This document shows, one piece after another, positions 1-7,688 of a DNA stretch of 18,535 nt. The position numbers and the translations under genes are program-made. The first letter of the stretch is position 1; the number at the start of each line of letters is the position of its first letter. Under the pieces are notes generated by a model that was given only the letters and a program-made list of their open reading frames with translations, was not told the DNA's origin and ran no database searches. The stretch covers positions 1-18,535 of the forward strand of contig JAODGF010000074.1 in assembly GCA_025464645.1 (NCBI GenBank), read 5' to 3'. The stretch is from Methanosarcinales archaeon (GTDB lineage Archaea > Halobacteriota > Syntropharchaeia > Alkanophagales > Methanospirareceae).

Positions 1-1580
1 CACGCCTCCAAAAACGCCTTAAACGGTGCTGACGGTTTGTTCGGTCTCGACTTGAATTCCGGATGAAACTGCGTAGCGAGGAAAAAAGGATGTATATCCG
101 GAGAAATCTCCAGTATCTCCATTCTCGTACCACTTCTGTCTGTCCCCGAGAAAACCACCCCTTCTCTTTCTATCTGTTCTATATACGCCGGATTTACCTC
201 ATACCGGTGCCTGTGCCTTTCTACTATCTTTCTCTTCTGGTATATCCTCTCTGCTAACGTTTCCCTTCTTATGAACACCTCATAATCTCCCAGCCGCATT
301 GTGCCACCCTTTTTGACCACTTCTCTTTGCTCTTCCAACAGGTCTATTACCGGATGTGGCGTGTCACAAAGTTCTGAACTGTTGGCATCCTTTAACCCTG
401 CAACGTTCCTCGCTGCTTCTATCACCGCTAATTGGAATCCAAAGCATAATCCAAGAAATGGAATCTTATTCTCACGTGCATATTCTATTGCCTTTATCTT
501 CCCTTCCGCACCGCGAACACCAAATCCTCCCGGAACGAGAATGCCACGAATGTCATCAAAATCTACTTCTCTTTCCTCCTCTAAGTCCTCCGCTTCTATC
601 CATTTCATCTCTACTTTACAGCCCAATTCCGTAGCTGCATGCGTTATCGCTTCTTTTATGCTTAAATATGAGTCTTCTAACTCTGCATATTTCCCCACTA
701 CTGCTATCCTTATTTTTTTACCCTCGGCAGACAATTTTCTCCTCGCTACCATCCTTCCCCATGCAGGGTCCTCCTTTGACTGCTCTAACTGCAGCTTTTC
801 CATTATATAAAAGAAAATCCCTTCTCGCTCAAGCAATAGTGGCACCTCATATATGTCTTCCGTATCTCGTGCACTGATCACGGCTTTTGGGCTCACATTA
901 CAGAACATTGCTATTTTATCTTTTACATCCTCTCTTAACGCCTCCCTGCCTCGACATACGATTATATCTGGCTGAAGTCCTAATTCACGGAGCGCCTTCA
1001 CAGAGTGCTGTGTAGGCTTCGTTTTTTGCTCGTGTAGCGTTGTGAAAGGCACTAAAGTAACATGAACAAAAAGGAAGTCATTCTCACGTTCTTCCAACTT
1101 CATCTGCCTGACCGCTTCTAAAAATGGCATGCTCTCTATATCGCCCACCGTACCGCCTATCTCCACCAAACACACATCTGCACCACTCTTCTCCGCGACT
1201 TCTCGTATTCTCGCCTTTATCTCGTTCGTCACATGCGGAATTATCTGCACCGTCTGTCCCAGATATTCTCCTCTCCTTTCTCGCTCTATCACTGCGGAAT
1301 AAACGATTCCAGTGGTTATATTATGCTCCCTTCCTAAATCTACATCCATGAACCTTTCGTAATGTCCTAAATCAAGGTCAACCTCAGCACCATCCCCCAA
1401 AACATACACTTCGCCATGTTGGTAAGGGTTCATCGTGCCAGCATCTATGTTTATGTAAGGGTCAATTTTTATTGGCACAATCTTGTATCCGTGATTCTTC
1501 AGTATTCTACCGATGGAAGCCATTGTGATGCCTTTCCCAAGCCCGCTCATCACGCCCCCGGTTACCACTATATATTTCAT
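1..1580 (-). CDS. pyrG: CTP synthase, 3' end cut by the window edge
   Basis: Cytosolic enzyme that makes CTP from UTP, ATP and glutamine, the last step of pyrimidine nucleotide synthesis. Translating the minus strand from the ATG at 1580-1578 gives 526 residues without a stop. The N-terminal synthetase domain opens with MKYIVVTGGVMSGLGKG and continues with the family block IDPYINIDAGTMNPYQHGEV. The C-terminal class I glutamine amidotransferase domain carries the nucleophile Cys379 in GLCFGFQ and the HPEF motif with His506 and Glu508, so both half-reactions look intact. The usual family length is about 530-545 residues, so only a few C-terminal residues should be missing. The start lies 10 bp after the stop of the upstream membrane-protein gene, so it is probably the last gene of that minus-strand operon. 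The identification is firm. Confidence 0.97.
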   Translation of the reverse strand, partial: MKYIVVTGGVMSGLGKGITMASIGRILKNHGYKIVPIKIDPYINIDAGTMNPYQHGEVYVLGDGAEVDLDLGHYERFMDVDLGREHNITTGIVYSAVIERERRGEYLGQTVQIIPHVTNEIKARIREVAEKSGADVCLVEIGGTVGDIESMPFLEAVRQMKLEERENDFLFVHVTLVPFTTLHEQKTKPTQHSVKALRELGLQPDIIVCRGREALREDVKDKIAMFCNVSPKAVISARDTEDIYEVPLLLEREGIFFYIMEKLQLEQSKEDPAWGRMVARRKLSAEGKKIRIAVVGKYAELEDSYLSIKEAITHAATELGCKVEMKWIEAEDLEEEREVDFDDIRGILVPGGFGVRGAEGKIKAIEYARENKIPFLGLCFGFQLAVIEAARNVAGLKDANSSELCDTPHPVIDLLEEQREVVKKGGTMRLGDYEVFIRRETLAERIYQKRKIVERHRHRYEVNPAYIEQIEREGVVFSGTDRSGTRMEILEISPDIHPFFLATQFHPEFKSRPNKPSAPFKAFLEA

Positions 1581-1590
1581 CTGCGTTCTT

Positions 1591-2196
1591 TTACAAATTA
1601 TAAATGACGATAAAAATAAAGATCATCGAGGCAATTAAAGCAAAAATAAAAGAATGTACGGGAAATGTGAAGACAAAAAAGAGAAAAATCAAGAGTAAAG
1701 TCATTGCCATCGTTGATACTGCCATCCGTCTTAAAAGAGCCATTCTCTCAGGTGATACTGTAACTTCTCTCTTTGCTATCTTCTTTTCTTCCATTCTCTC
1801 CTCTATCCTCTCTCCCGCTATTCTTTCTTCCTCTTCCTCTATCTCTACTATTTCCAGTGAAAAACTCTTTTTTGTCGCCCCATATCCGGTACTGATGAAT
1901 ATTCCCCCTGCGCCTAACTCAGCTACTCCACCCGCATAGCTCTTTGGCAGTTTAACAATCGCTGCTACCTTCTCTTCGTCTATTACATACACCTTATCCT
2001 GCAATATCATTACCTTGTCTTTTATCTCTTCGCCAAGTGAGAAATGCACATGCGTTGGCTCTCCATGATTGATTATAAGCATCTCGAAGCTCGTCTCCTC
2101 CCCTGCTCTCAGCGGGATACTCAATACCTCGTGTTCGAATTCTATCGAATTTAAACTCTTTCTACTCAGGTATATCCTCTGTTGTATCCTTTCCAT
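1591..2196 (-). CDS. Membrane-anchored archaeal protein, DUF7524-like
   Basis: A 201-residue protein with no enzyme motif that I recognise. Residues 20-118 look like a beta-rich domain (alternating hydrophobic strands around INHGEPTHVHFSLGEE). Residues 119-150 are a highly charged Glu/Lys/Arg segment likely to form a helix or coiled coil. Two hydrophobic helices at about 158-178 and 181-199 end the protein. This predicts a beta-sandwich domain tied to the membrane by a C-terminal hairpin. The layout, with its conserved NHGEPTHVH-like stretch, resembles archaeal proteins annotated as DUF7524; that link is from memory. An AGGAAG ribosome binding site sits about 7 nt before the ATG at 2196-2194. 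The gene lies 32 bp after the Trm112 gene and 10 bp before pyrG, which suggests cotranscription. Its function is unknown. Confidence 0.8.
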   Translation of the reverse strand: MERIQQRIYLSRKSLNSIEFEHEVLSIPLRAGEETSFEMLIINHGEPTHVHFSLGEEIKDKVMILQDKVYVIDEEKVAAIVKLPKSYAGGVAELGAGGIFISTGYGATKKSFSLEIVEIEEEEERIAGERIEERMEEKKIAKREVTVSPERMALLRRMAVSTMAMTLLLIFLFFVFTFPVHSFIFALIASMIFIFIVIYNL

Positions 2197-2228
2197 TTCA
2201 TCTTCCTGTCCTGATTGCCTACGGTAAT

Positions 2229-2423
2229 TTACTCAGACTCCTGTCTCAGCTCAGGCGGCAATAGATTTGGAATACCTTCCTCTATGGGGTACCGCTGGTC
2301 ACATTTCCCGCAATATAAAGTTCCAACTATTACCTCTCCTTTTTCATCCTCTTCTTCTATACTCAATTCCAAATCGCCCTTGCACACCGGGCAGGCGAGT
2401 ATCTCCATCAGTTCTTTTTTCAT
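2229..2423 (-). CDS. Trm112-family zinc protein (methyltransferase activator)
   Basis: A 64-residue protein of the Trm112/UPF0434 family. It starts MKKELMEILACPVCKGDL and has a second cysteine pair in LYCGKCDQRYPIEEGIPNLL. Cys11, Cys14, Cys38 and Cys41 form the expected zinc knuckle, and the IEEGIPNLLP tail is the family signature. Eukaryotic and archaeal Trm112 proteins bind and stabilise SAM-dependent methyltransferases that modify tRNA, rRNA and release factors. No methyltransferase gene is visible next to it, so the partner would be encoded elsewhere. The length is normal for the archaeal form. It lies 42 bp downstream of the XRE-type regulator and 32 bp upstream of the membrane-protein gene, in line with one operon. 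Confidence 0.88.
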   Translation of the reverse strand: MKKELMEILACPVCKGDLELSIEEEDEKGEVIVGTLYCGKCDQRYPIEEGIPNLLPPELRQESE

Positions 2424-2465
2424 CTCTTTCTCTTACCCCCTATTTCAATTAAAGAAATGATTAAT

Positions 2466-2996
2466 TTAACTTGCTTTCTTCGCTGCCAGTTCAACAGCCC
2501 TTACCACACTCGAACTCGGCTTTATCGTTGCCACCGGAATATTAACCACCTTTTCAACCGTAGAACTGACAATAGGTGCGCACACAAGTGCGGATGCACC
2601 ATCCCTTTCCGCTTTTATCGCCCCTATTATTGCCTCTTCGATGCTGGTCACTGAATATTCTCTGATGTCAAAGGTCTCTTTTCCAGCGTTTATTGTAGTT
2701 TTTTCCAGCACCTCCAAACAGCCTCGAGAGCAGATCATAGCGATAAATTTCTTCTTCTTTTTCGCATACCCTCTTTCTATCTCACTTATCGTGTTTATTA
2801 TCCTTCTGAAGGTGCGCAAGTTCGGGTCGCGCTCCCCGGAAAGGATTTTGTAAAGTGTGCTTGCCGGTATCCCGGACTTTTCGCTGAATTCTCCTATGCT
2901 AACACCAAGTCGATATTTGATTGTTTTTGCCAGTAATGCGGGTAGTTCTTTATTATGCCTGAAGATTTCAGTTACTATATCGTCAACGATGCTCAT
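2466..2996 (-). CDS. XRE-like HTH transcriptional regulator (COG1709-like)
   Basis: A 176-residue DNA-binding regulator. Residues 20-70 form a Cro/C1-type helix-turn-helix (GVSIGEFSEKSGIPASTLYK, then ILSGERDPNLRTFRRII). Residues 82-176 form an alpha/beta domain with a predicted ligand or oligomerisation role; its end (PIVSSTVEKVVNIPVATIKP) recalls PrpR_N-like effector domains. I recognise it as a conserved archaeal regulator of the COG1709 type, with no known target. The reading frame opens earlier with a TTG at 3053, which I reject as the start. A strong TATA box (TATAAATA, 3030-3023) lies inside that extension and predicts transcription from about position 3000. That makes the ATG at 2996-2994 the start of a leaderless or nearly leaderless mRNA. 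The gene heads the Trm112 to pyrG run. Confidence 0.85.
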   Translation of the reverse strand: MSIVDDIVTEIFRHNKELPALLAKTIKYRLGVSIGEFSEKSGIPASTLYKILSGERDPNLRTFRRIINTISEIERGYAKKKKKFIAMICSRGCLEVLEKTTINAGKETFDIREYSVTSIEEAIIGAIKAERDGASALVCAPIVSSTVEKVVNIPVATIKPSSSVVRAVELAAKKAS

Positions 2997-3020
2997 ATCT
3001 TTTAGTATAAAAGATGTCTT

Positions 3021-3040
3021 CGTATTTATACTTTTTGGTA
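3021..3040 (-). promoter_or_regulatory. Archaeal BRE/TATA promoter of the XRE-like regulator
   Basis: On the minus strand ACCAAAAAGTATAAATACG combines an A-rich BRE with a consensus box A, TATAAATA at 3030-3023. A start site about 25 bp downstream falls near 3000, immediately before the ATG at 2996. This supports that start and excludes the TTG at 3053. Position and strength are predicted from sequence only. Confidence 0.7.
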
Positions 3041-3080
3041 GCTTCCTATACAATGAGGTAATTTAATAGACTAAAATAGA

Positions 3081-3092
3081 AAAATTTAAATA
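3081..3092 (+). promoter_or_regulatory. Archaeal TATA promoter of the HdrCB fusion gene
   Basis: AAAATTTAAATA provides a box A (TTTAAATA, 3085-3092). Its expected transcription start at about 3113 lies just before the ATG at 3116, so the message is probably leaderless or nearly so. It sits back to back with the promoter of the minus-strand regulator, leaving about 40 bp between the two boxes, so one bound protein could affect both. Confidence 0.55.
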
Positions 3093-3115
3093 TTGAATGC
3101 CATAAAAGAGCATTT

Positions 3116-4576
3116 ATGTATAAAAAAATGTTTGATTGTATAGAAGACCTGAAGAAACTCAGGATACGCTGGCTGCTTACAGACCCTCGTATGTCTAATT
3201 TCTATTCTTGCGTTCAATGCGGTGCGTGCACTGCGATTTGTACTGCTGCTTCAATAGATAAGAGATACAACCCGAGAAGATTAGTAGAGTGTCTTATCTC
3301 AGGGAGAGACATAGTGGATTATCCCTTAGAAAAGTGCTTTTCTTGCCACGCCTGTGAATACGCTTGCAGAAAAGGTAATTGTGTAGCGGACATAGTAAAG
3401 TTTTTGAGGGAAAACGAGATTGAGAAGTTAAAATGCCAGGAAGAGATACATTGCAATTCGCTTTACGAGAAAGGTTTATGTGTGACACTTGATACTCATT
3501 CCCCGGATAAGTTTCCCGAGTGGGGCACTTCGTGGGAAAAGATACACAGAAATATGAAAGAGACGCGGTCTGAGCTTGGACTCGAAGGGCTATACCGAGA
3601 AATACCTCAACCATCGCTTGATGTAATACGTGAAATTGTAGATAGAACGGAGTATAAAAAATTCAAAAAGGAAGGAGAAATCGGGGAAGTAAAGAAAAGG
3701 ATTCCAGAGAATAAAATCTATTTGTTCCATAGTTGTATCGGTGACGCACACTATCCGGGTATTACTACGAGTATAAGATACATTTTTGACCGGCTTGGCA
3801 TTGATTATATGGACGACCCCCGGCACTCAACATGTACGGGATTTGCTTATTACGGTGATAAAATACCGTTTTCCACAATGCTCGCAGTAAATGCAAGGAA
3901 TTTCGCGCTGGCAGAAGAAGTAGGGTATCCGAATGTAGCACCAGTATGTCAAACAAGCTACGGTGTGCTTACGGAGTCAGCGAGTATTTTAAAGAGTGGA
4001 ATAGGGCGGCAGGTAAATGAAGAAGTATTGAGCAAAGTGAACATGAAATACAAAGGTGAGGTCAATATAGCCCATGTTTCTGAAATACTATGGGCGCAAA
4101 GAGGCAGGATAAAAGAGGAAATAAAGCGTAGCTTTGCCGGGCTAAGAGTTGCTACGCACAATGGTTGCCATTATACGAAGATGTTCAGAAAATTGGCGAT
4201 ACCGAATTTATTGGATGAGCTTGTTTCGGTTACTGGAGCAGAGCCTGTTGAGTATGGGGAAAAGAGTTTATGCTGTGGAATGGGCTTTGGTCATACAATA
4301 GAAGAAGAACGAAGGTACCTTACGAGGGAAATCACGCAAAGAAAGCTTCTTTCTGCTAAAGAAGCTGGAGCTGATGTTGTTCTCGTAGCTTGCCCGGGGT
4401 GTCAGATGACCTTGGATAGAAACCAGGAACTCATTGAAAAAGAAAGCGGTGTGGAAATTGGACTGCCTGTGATAAATTACGCTCAGCTTATCGCCCTGGC
4501 AATGGGCGCAGATGCATACGAAGTGGCAGGGGTGCAGTCGCATTCGGTACCTCTTGATGCCCTGTTAGATGGATGA
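3116..4576 (+). CDS. HdrC-HdrB fusion, heterodisulfide reductase-like, first CCG domain degenerate
   Basis: A 486-residue iron-sulfur protein joining HdrC and HdrB in one chain. The HdrC part (about 25-95) has two 4Fe-4S motifs: Cys32/35/38/42 in CVQCGACTAIC and Cys74/77/80/84 in CFSCHACEYAC. A linker of about 100 residues follows. The HdrB part (200-465) has two CCG domains. The C-terminal one is complete (Cys351, Cys386-Cys387-Gly, Cys426-x2-Cys429) and should carry a noncubane 4Fe-4S cluster. The N-terminal one keeps Cys207, Cys240 and Cys278 but has Thr239 and Ser281 where Cys is expected, so its cluster is probably absent or altered. In methanogens HdrB reduces the CoM-S-S-CoB disulfide with electrons passed through HdrC. 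No hdrA, hydrogenase or formate dehydrogenase gene is adjacent. The substrate and partner are therefore open; an HdrD-like or thiol/disulfide redox role is possible. Confidence 0.85.
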   Translation: MYKKMFDCIEDLKKLRIRWLLTDPRMSNFYSCVQCGACTAICTAASIDKRYNPRRLVECLISGRDIVDYPLEKCFSCHACEYACRKGNCVADIVKFLRENEIEKLKCQEEIHCNSLYEKGLCVTLDTHSPDKFPEWGTSWEKIHRNMKETRSELGLEGLYREIPQPSLDVIREIVDRTEYKKFKKEGEIGEVKKRIPENKIYLFHSCIGDAHYPGITTSIRYIFDRLGIDYMDDPRHSTCTGFAYYGDKIPFSTMLAVNARNFALAEEVGYPNVAPVCQTSYGVLTESASILKSGIGRQVNEEVLSKVNMKYKGEVNIAHVSEILWAQRGRIKEEIKRSFAGLRVATHNGCHYTKMFRKLAIPNLLDELVSVTGAEPVEYGEKSLCCGMGFGHTIEEERRYLTREITQRKLLSAKEAGADVVLVACPGCQMTLDRNQELIEKESGVEIGLPVINYAQLIALAMGADAYEVAGVQSHSVPLDALLDG

Positions 4577-4595
4577 GCTTGTCGCCGACAACTCC

Positions 4596-5477
4596 TCACC
4601 TCATCACTCTTCTTTCTCGCATCTTGAAAAAACGTTGTAGCGGTATGTAAAACGGCTCACTCGTATTTATTTGAATTATATCCACCCCTATTCGTCTCAT
4701 CCGTGCTAAAAAGTCGTCTCGTTTATCCTTTACCAGTGCGATATATCTTTCCCTGAATTCTGGGTCTGACGTGTCCACAAGCAACTGGTCACCAGTTTCA
4801 GCGTCTTCCAAAAAGGCATAACCTATATCCGGGATGTGAGCTTCTCGCATATCGGCGATGTCCACAAGAATTATGTCGTGCTTGTTCTTGAGTTGTTTTA
4901 GCGGAAGTTCAAAATCAGACGATATGAAATCAGAGATGACAAAGACGATACTGCGCTTTTTGATGATGTTATTCAGGTAAGAGAGAGCGAATTGAATGTT
5001 GGTGGTTTTGCTTTTCGGCTCGTAATAGAGTAGTTCTCGCAACAATTTAAGTATATGCCTCTTGCCCTTTCCCGGCGGAATGAACTTCTCCACCCCGGCG
5101 GTAAATAAACACAGACCTACTCTGTCGTTGTTTCGCAACGCGGCGAACATCAAAGAAGCGGCGATGTCACATCCAACGTCCTTTTTGCTCCGTTGAAATC
5201 CGAATTCGTTGCTTGCAGAGCGGTCAAAGACAATAAATAATGTCAGGTCTCGCTCTTCAATAAACTCCTTTACAAACGGTGCGTTGAATCTCGCGGTTAC
5301 GTTCCAGTCAATAGCTCTTACGTCATCACCCGGTATATATCCCCGGACTTCAGAGAATTCTATACCCCGTCCTTTGAAGATGGAGTGATATTCACCGGAC
5401 AGGAGCCCCTCTACCGGTCCTCTTGTCTTTATTTCTATCTTTCGAACACGTTTTATCACTTCTTTTACTGCTGGCAT
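4596..5477 (-). CDS. DUF58 protein (vWA-like fold)
   Basis: A 293-residue soluble DUF58 protein. The family signature is clear: GEYHSIFKGRGIEFSEVRGY, then IPGDDVRAIDWNVTAR with Asp52, Arg54, Asp57 and Asn59. A vWA-like domain follows, with a metal-site-like DRSAS at 85-89. DUF58 proteins usually sit beside a MoxR AAA ATPase and membrane vWA proteins and are thought to act in protein-complex maturation or envelope functions. Neither partner is present here. Instead the ATG at 5477 lies 13 bp inside the end of cheA, so the two genes are almost certainly cotranscribed and translationally coupled. No transmembrane segment is present, unlike many bacterial members that have an N-terminal TM pair. 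The 3' end converges on the HdrCB gene with a gap of only 19 bp. Confidence 0.88.
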   Translation of the reverse strand: MPAVKEVIKRVRKIEIKTRGPVEGLLSGEYHSIFKGRGIEFSEVRGYIPGDDVRAIDWNVTARFNAPFVKEFIEERDLTLFIVFDRSASNEFGFQRSKKDVGCDIAASLMFAALRNNDRVGLCLFTAGVEKFIPPGKGKRHILKLLRELLYYEPKSKTTNIQFALSYLNNIIKKRSIVFVISDFISSDFELPLKQLKNKHDIILVDIADMREAHIPDIGYAFLEDAETGDQLLVDTSDPEFRERYIALVKDKRDDFLARMRRIGVDIIQINTSEPFYIPLQRFFKMRERRVMR

Positions 5478-7078
5478 TGGTTAAATAATAACCCACCTAC
5501 ATCCAGGATGAACGCAACCGAGCCATCGCCGAGTATTGTTGCACCTGCAAATTCTTTCCTGCCCTTGAGCATTCCTTTCAATGGCTTGACTACCGTTTCC
5601 TGCTGACCGATAAGTGTGCCAACCATAATCCCAAACAATTCTCCGTCCTGTTCTACCACCACAACGGGACCTATCCTATCTTTATCTTTGTCACCCGGGA
5701 CGTCAAAAATGTCTTTTAGCCTCAGCAGCGGCAGAAACTGTTCCCGGTAGCTAAATATTTCTTTTCCTTCAACGCTTTTCAAATTCTCTTCACTAACCGC
5801 TACTATTTCCCTGACAGAATCTAATGGTATGGCATATTTTTCCTCTTCCACACCAACGAGTAAAGATTGAATAATAGCGGTAGTCAGAGGCAGACGCAAT
5901 TCCACGATTGTACCCTTGCCTTTTTCTGATGATATTCTGACGCTTCCCCCCAGTGATTTGATTTTTGATTTCACGACATCAAAACCCACACCCCTGCCGG
6001 AAATGTCGGTGATTTTTTTTGTTGTACTCAGCCCTGGCGCACCCAAAAGTTCATAAACATCCCCGTCACTCATCCTTGATGCATCCTCACCAGTGATGAT
6101 TTTCCTTTCTACTGCTACCTTTTTTATTTTTTCTATATCCAGTCCAATGCCATCATCCTCGACTGAAATGACAGCGTAGTTGCCTTCCCTCCGCGCGCTC
6201 AATATAACCTTTCCCGTATCCTTTTTCCCTGCCTTTTTCCTATCAGCCGGTTTTTCTATCCCATGACCTACCGCGTTACGAAGCAGATGCATTACTGCAT
6301 CATTTATCTCATCAAGCACAAGACGATCAAGTTCTATCTCCTTACCAGATATCTCAAAATCTACTTCTTTCCCGGTTTTCCTGCTTAAATCCCGCACGGT
6401 TCTTGGAAACCTGTCGAATATATATGCAACCGGGAACATGCGCATCTCCATTACACGGTCCAGTAGTTCTGATGTGATCCGGTGTGTTGTTGCCGTTATC
6501 TCGTTGAGTTCAGGGATGGCATGTTCTGATGCTATCTGGAGAAGCCCCATCCTTGCTATTGATAATTCCTCTGCAAGGTTCTGCAATGCCTGTATTTTTT
6601 CTATGCCCACCCTTATTGCAGGACCGACCCTAATCCTACCCGCTTCCTTCCTCTCTCTTTTCTGTTCTGCGCTAACGGTAGATATTTCAACACCTCCTTT
6701 TTTCGGCAGAATATAATCCAGTTTTTTATACAGTGCTGTTAAATCACGCCTGACCGTTTCCCCGGATGCGACATCTTCGACAAGCGTTTCAAGCCCGTTA
6801 AGGCATTCCAATAGAACATCTATTGTTCCTTCCTCCATCTTACTCCCTTTCCTCAGTACGGCAAGCACATTCTCCATCTCATGCGATAGGTTTTCCATGT
6901 CCGGATAACCCATAGTGGCAGCCATGCTTTTCAGTGTGTGCAGAGCCCGGAACGTTTCATTTAATGCTTCTGTGTTCTCTGGTTCTTTTTCCAACGTCAG
7001 CAGATTTCTACTTATACTTTGTAGATGCTCCCTTGACTCGTTTACGAACAATTCCTTATATTTTGATACGTCCACCAT
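5465..7078 (-). CDS. cheA: Chemotaxis-type histidine kinase CheA, short form
   Basis: A 537-residue cytosolic CheA. The P1 Hpt domain (1-105) has the phospho-accepting His47 in ALHTLKSMAATMG. A short linker of about 40 residues replaces most or all of the CheY/CheB-binding P2 domain. P3 dimerisation (about 150-215) leads into the HATPase domain: N box with Asn268 in HLLRNAVGHGIE, G1 box DDGIGLD (308-314), G2 box GRGVGFDVV (361-369). The P5 CheW-like domain (about 400-535) completes it. The N box has Gly where CheA proteins usually have Asp before the HGIE; the key Asn is kept, so I expect activity. Bacterial CheA is about 650 residues, and the difference is mainly the missing P2. No cheW, cheB, cheR, methyl-accepting protein or archaellum gene is nearby, so it may serve a non-motility pathway, possibly with the DUF58 protein it overlaps. 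Confidence 0.93.
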   Translation of the reverse strand: MVDVSKYKELFVNESREHLQSISRNLLTLEKEPENTEALNETFRALHTLKSMAATMGYPDMENLSHEMENVLAVLRKGSKMEEGTIDVLLECLNGLETLVEDVASGETVRRDLTALYKKLDYILPKKGGVEISTVSAEQKRERKEAGRIRVGPAIRVGIEKIQALQNLAEELSIARMGLLQIASEHAIPELNEITATTHRITSELLDRVMEMRMFPVAYIFDRFPRTVRDLSRKTGKEVDFEISGKEIELDRLVLDEINDAVMHLLRNAVGHGIEKPADRKKAGKKDTGKVILSARREGNYAVISVEDDGIGLDIEKIKKVAVERKIITGEDASRMSDGDVYELLGAPGLSTTKKITDISGRGVGFDVVKSKIKSLGGSVRISSEKGKGTIVELRLPLTTAIIQSLLVGVEEEKYAIPLDSVREIVAVSEENLKSVEGKEIFSYREQFLPLLRLKDIFDVPGDKDKDRIGPVVVVEQDGELFGIMVGTLIGQQETVVKPLKGMLKGRKEFAGATILGDGSVAFILDVGGLLFNQCQQ

Positions 7079-7092
7079 CTTATCACAGACCT

Positions 7093-7135
7093 TGCTATAA
7101 AAAAGATAGCTTTTTCAAAGAAATAAATAATTATT
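7093..7135. promoter_or_regulatory. Divergent promoter region between cheA and the Nudix gene
   Basis: The 97-bp AT-rich gap separates two genes read away from each other. On the plus strand CAAAGAAATAAATAAT (box A near 7124-7131) predicts a start near 7153, 23 nt before the Nudix ATG. On the minus strand TTATTTATTTC near 7134-7124 or TTTTTTATAG near 7104-7095 could serve cheA. The assignment of boxes is tentative. Confidence 0.35.
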
Positions 7136-7175
7136 AGCAAGCACGGGTTTTCTTTTTGTAAAATAGAAAAGGCAT

Positions 7176-7688
7176 ATGAAAGAAGAAAAGACGATTAAAA
7201 GCGAGCAGATATACAAAGGGAAAGTAGTTCAGTTAAGGGTTGACACCGTTTCAGTGCCGGATGGGAGGACAAAGAAACGTGAAATTGTCGTGCATCCGGG
7301 TGCGGCAGCTATTGTTCCTTTGATGAACGATGGCAAAGAGGTGCTGTTAGTGGAGCAATATCGAAAAGCGGTAGAAAGTAAGACGTTAGAGATACCCGCG
7401 GGTACACTTGAAGAGGGGGAGTCGCCCGAGGAGTGTGCCATGCGAGAACTAATCGAAGAGACCGGGTTTCAAGCGTCGAACCTGGATAAACTGGTAGAGT
7501 TTTATCCATCGCCTGGTTTTAGTAGCGAGATAATACATATCTTCAAAGCAAGCGGGCTGAAGAAAGGTTCTGATGCGGAACTTCCGATACGGTTTGTGCC
7601 GTTGGATGAGTTATTAACGAGGATAAGAAGGGGAGAGATAAAAGACGGAAAGACAGTGATCGGAGTGCTAATGGTGAGTGATAGATAG
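7176..7688 (+). CDS. Nudix hydrolase, ADP-ribose pyrophosphatase-like
   Basis: A 170-residue Nudix protein. The Nudix box GX5EX7REUXEEXGU is perfect at 76-98: Gly76, Glu82, then RELIEETGF with Glu94 and Glu95 for metal binding. The preceding QYRKAVESKTLEIPAGTLEE and the following PSPGFSSEII match the ADP-ribose pyrophosphatase subgroup, which cleaves ADP-ribose to AMP and ribose 5-phosphate and clears a reactive metabolite. Proline at about 111-113 after the box is typical of that subgroup, but substrate cannot be fixed from sequence alone. The gene is monocistronic, with its own promoter facing away from cheA. Its last 21 bp overlap the end of the convergent sppA gene, so the two transcripts have antisense 3' ends. 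Confidence 0.92.
   Translation: MKEEKTIKSEQIYKGKVVQLRVDTVSVPDGRTKKREIVVHPGAAAIVPLMNDGKEVLLVEQYRKAVESKTLEIPAGTLEEGESPEECAMRELIEETGFQASNLDKLVEFYPSPGFSSEIIHIFKASGLKKGSDAELPIRFVPLDELLTRIRRGEIKDGKTVIGVLMVSDR

Noticed and set aside
301..810. A 169-codon plus-strand open frame with several nested partners at 356-877
   Set aside because: It lies antisense to pyrG, whose translated sequence shows all family motifs. The plus-strand product is rich in Ser, Pro and Leu, as expected from a shadow frame.
1604..1939. A 111-codon plus-strand frame opposite the membrane-protein gene
   Set aside because: The minus-strand frame has two convincing TM helices, a ribosome binding site and operon spacing. The plus-strand product is a low-complexity Ser/Ile mix.
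3116..4576. Loss of two cysteines in the HdrB part taken as a frameshift or base error
   Set aside because: The codons around 239 (ACA TGT ACG GGA) and 278-281 (TGT CAA ACA AGC) are in frame, and the flanking sequence stays HdrB-like.
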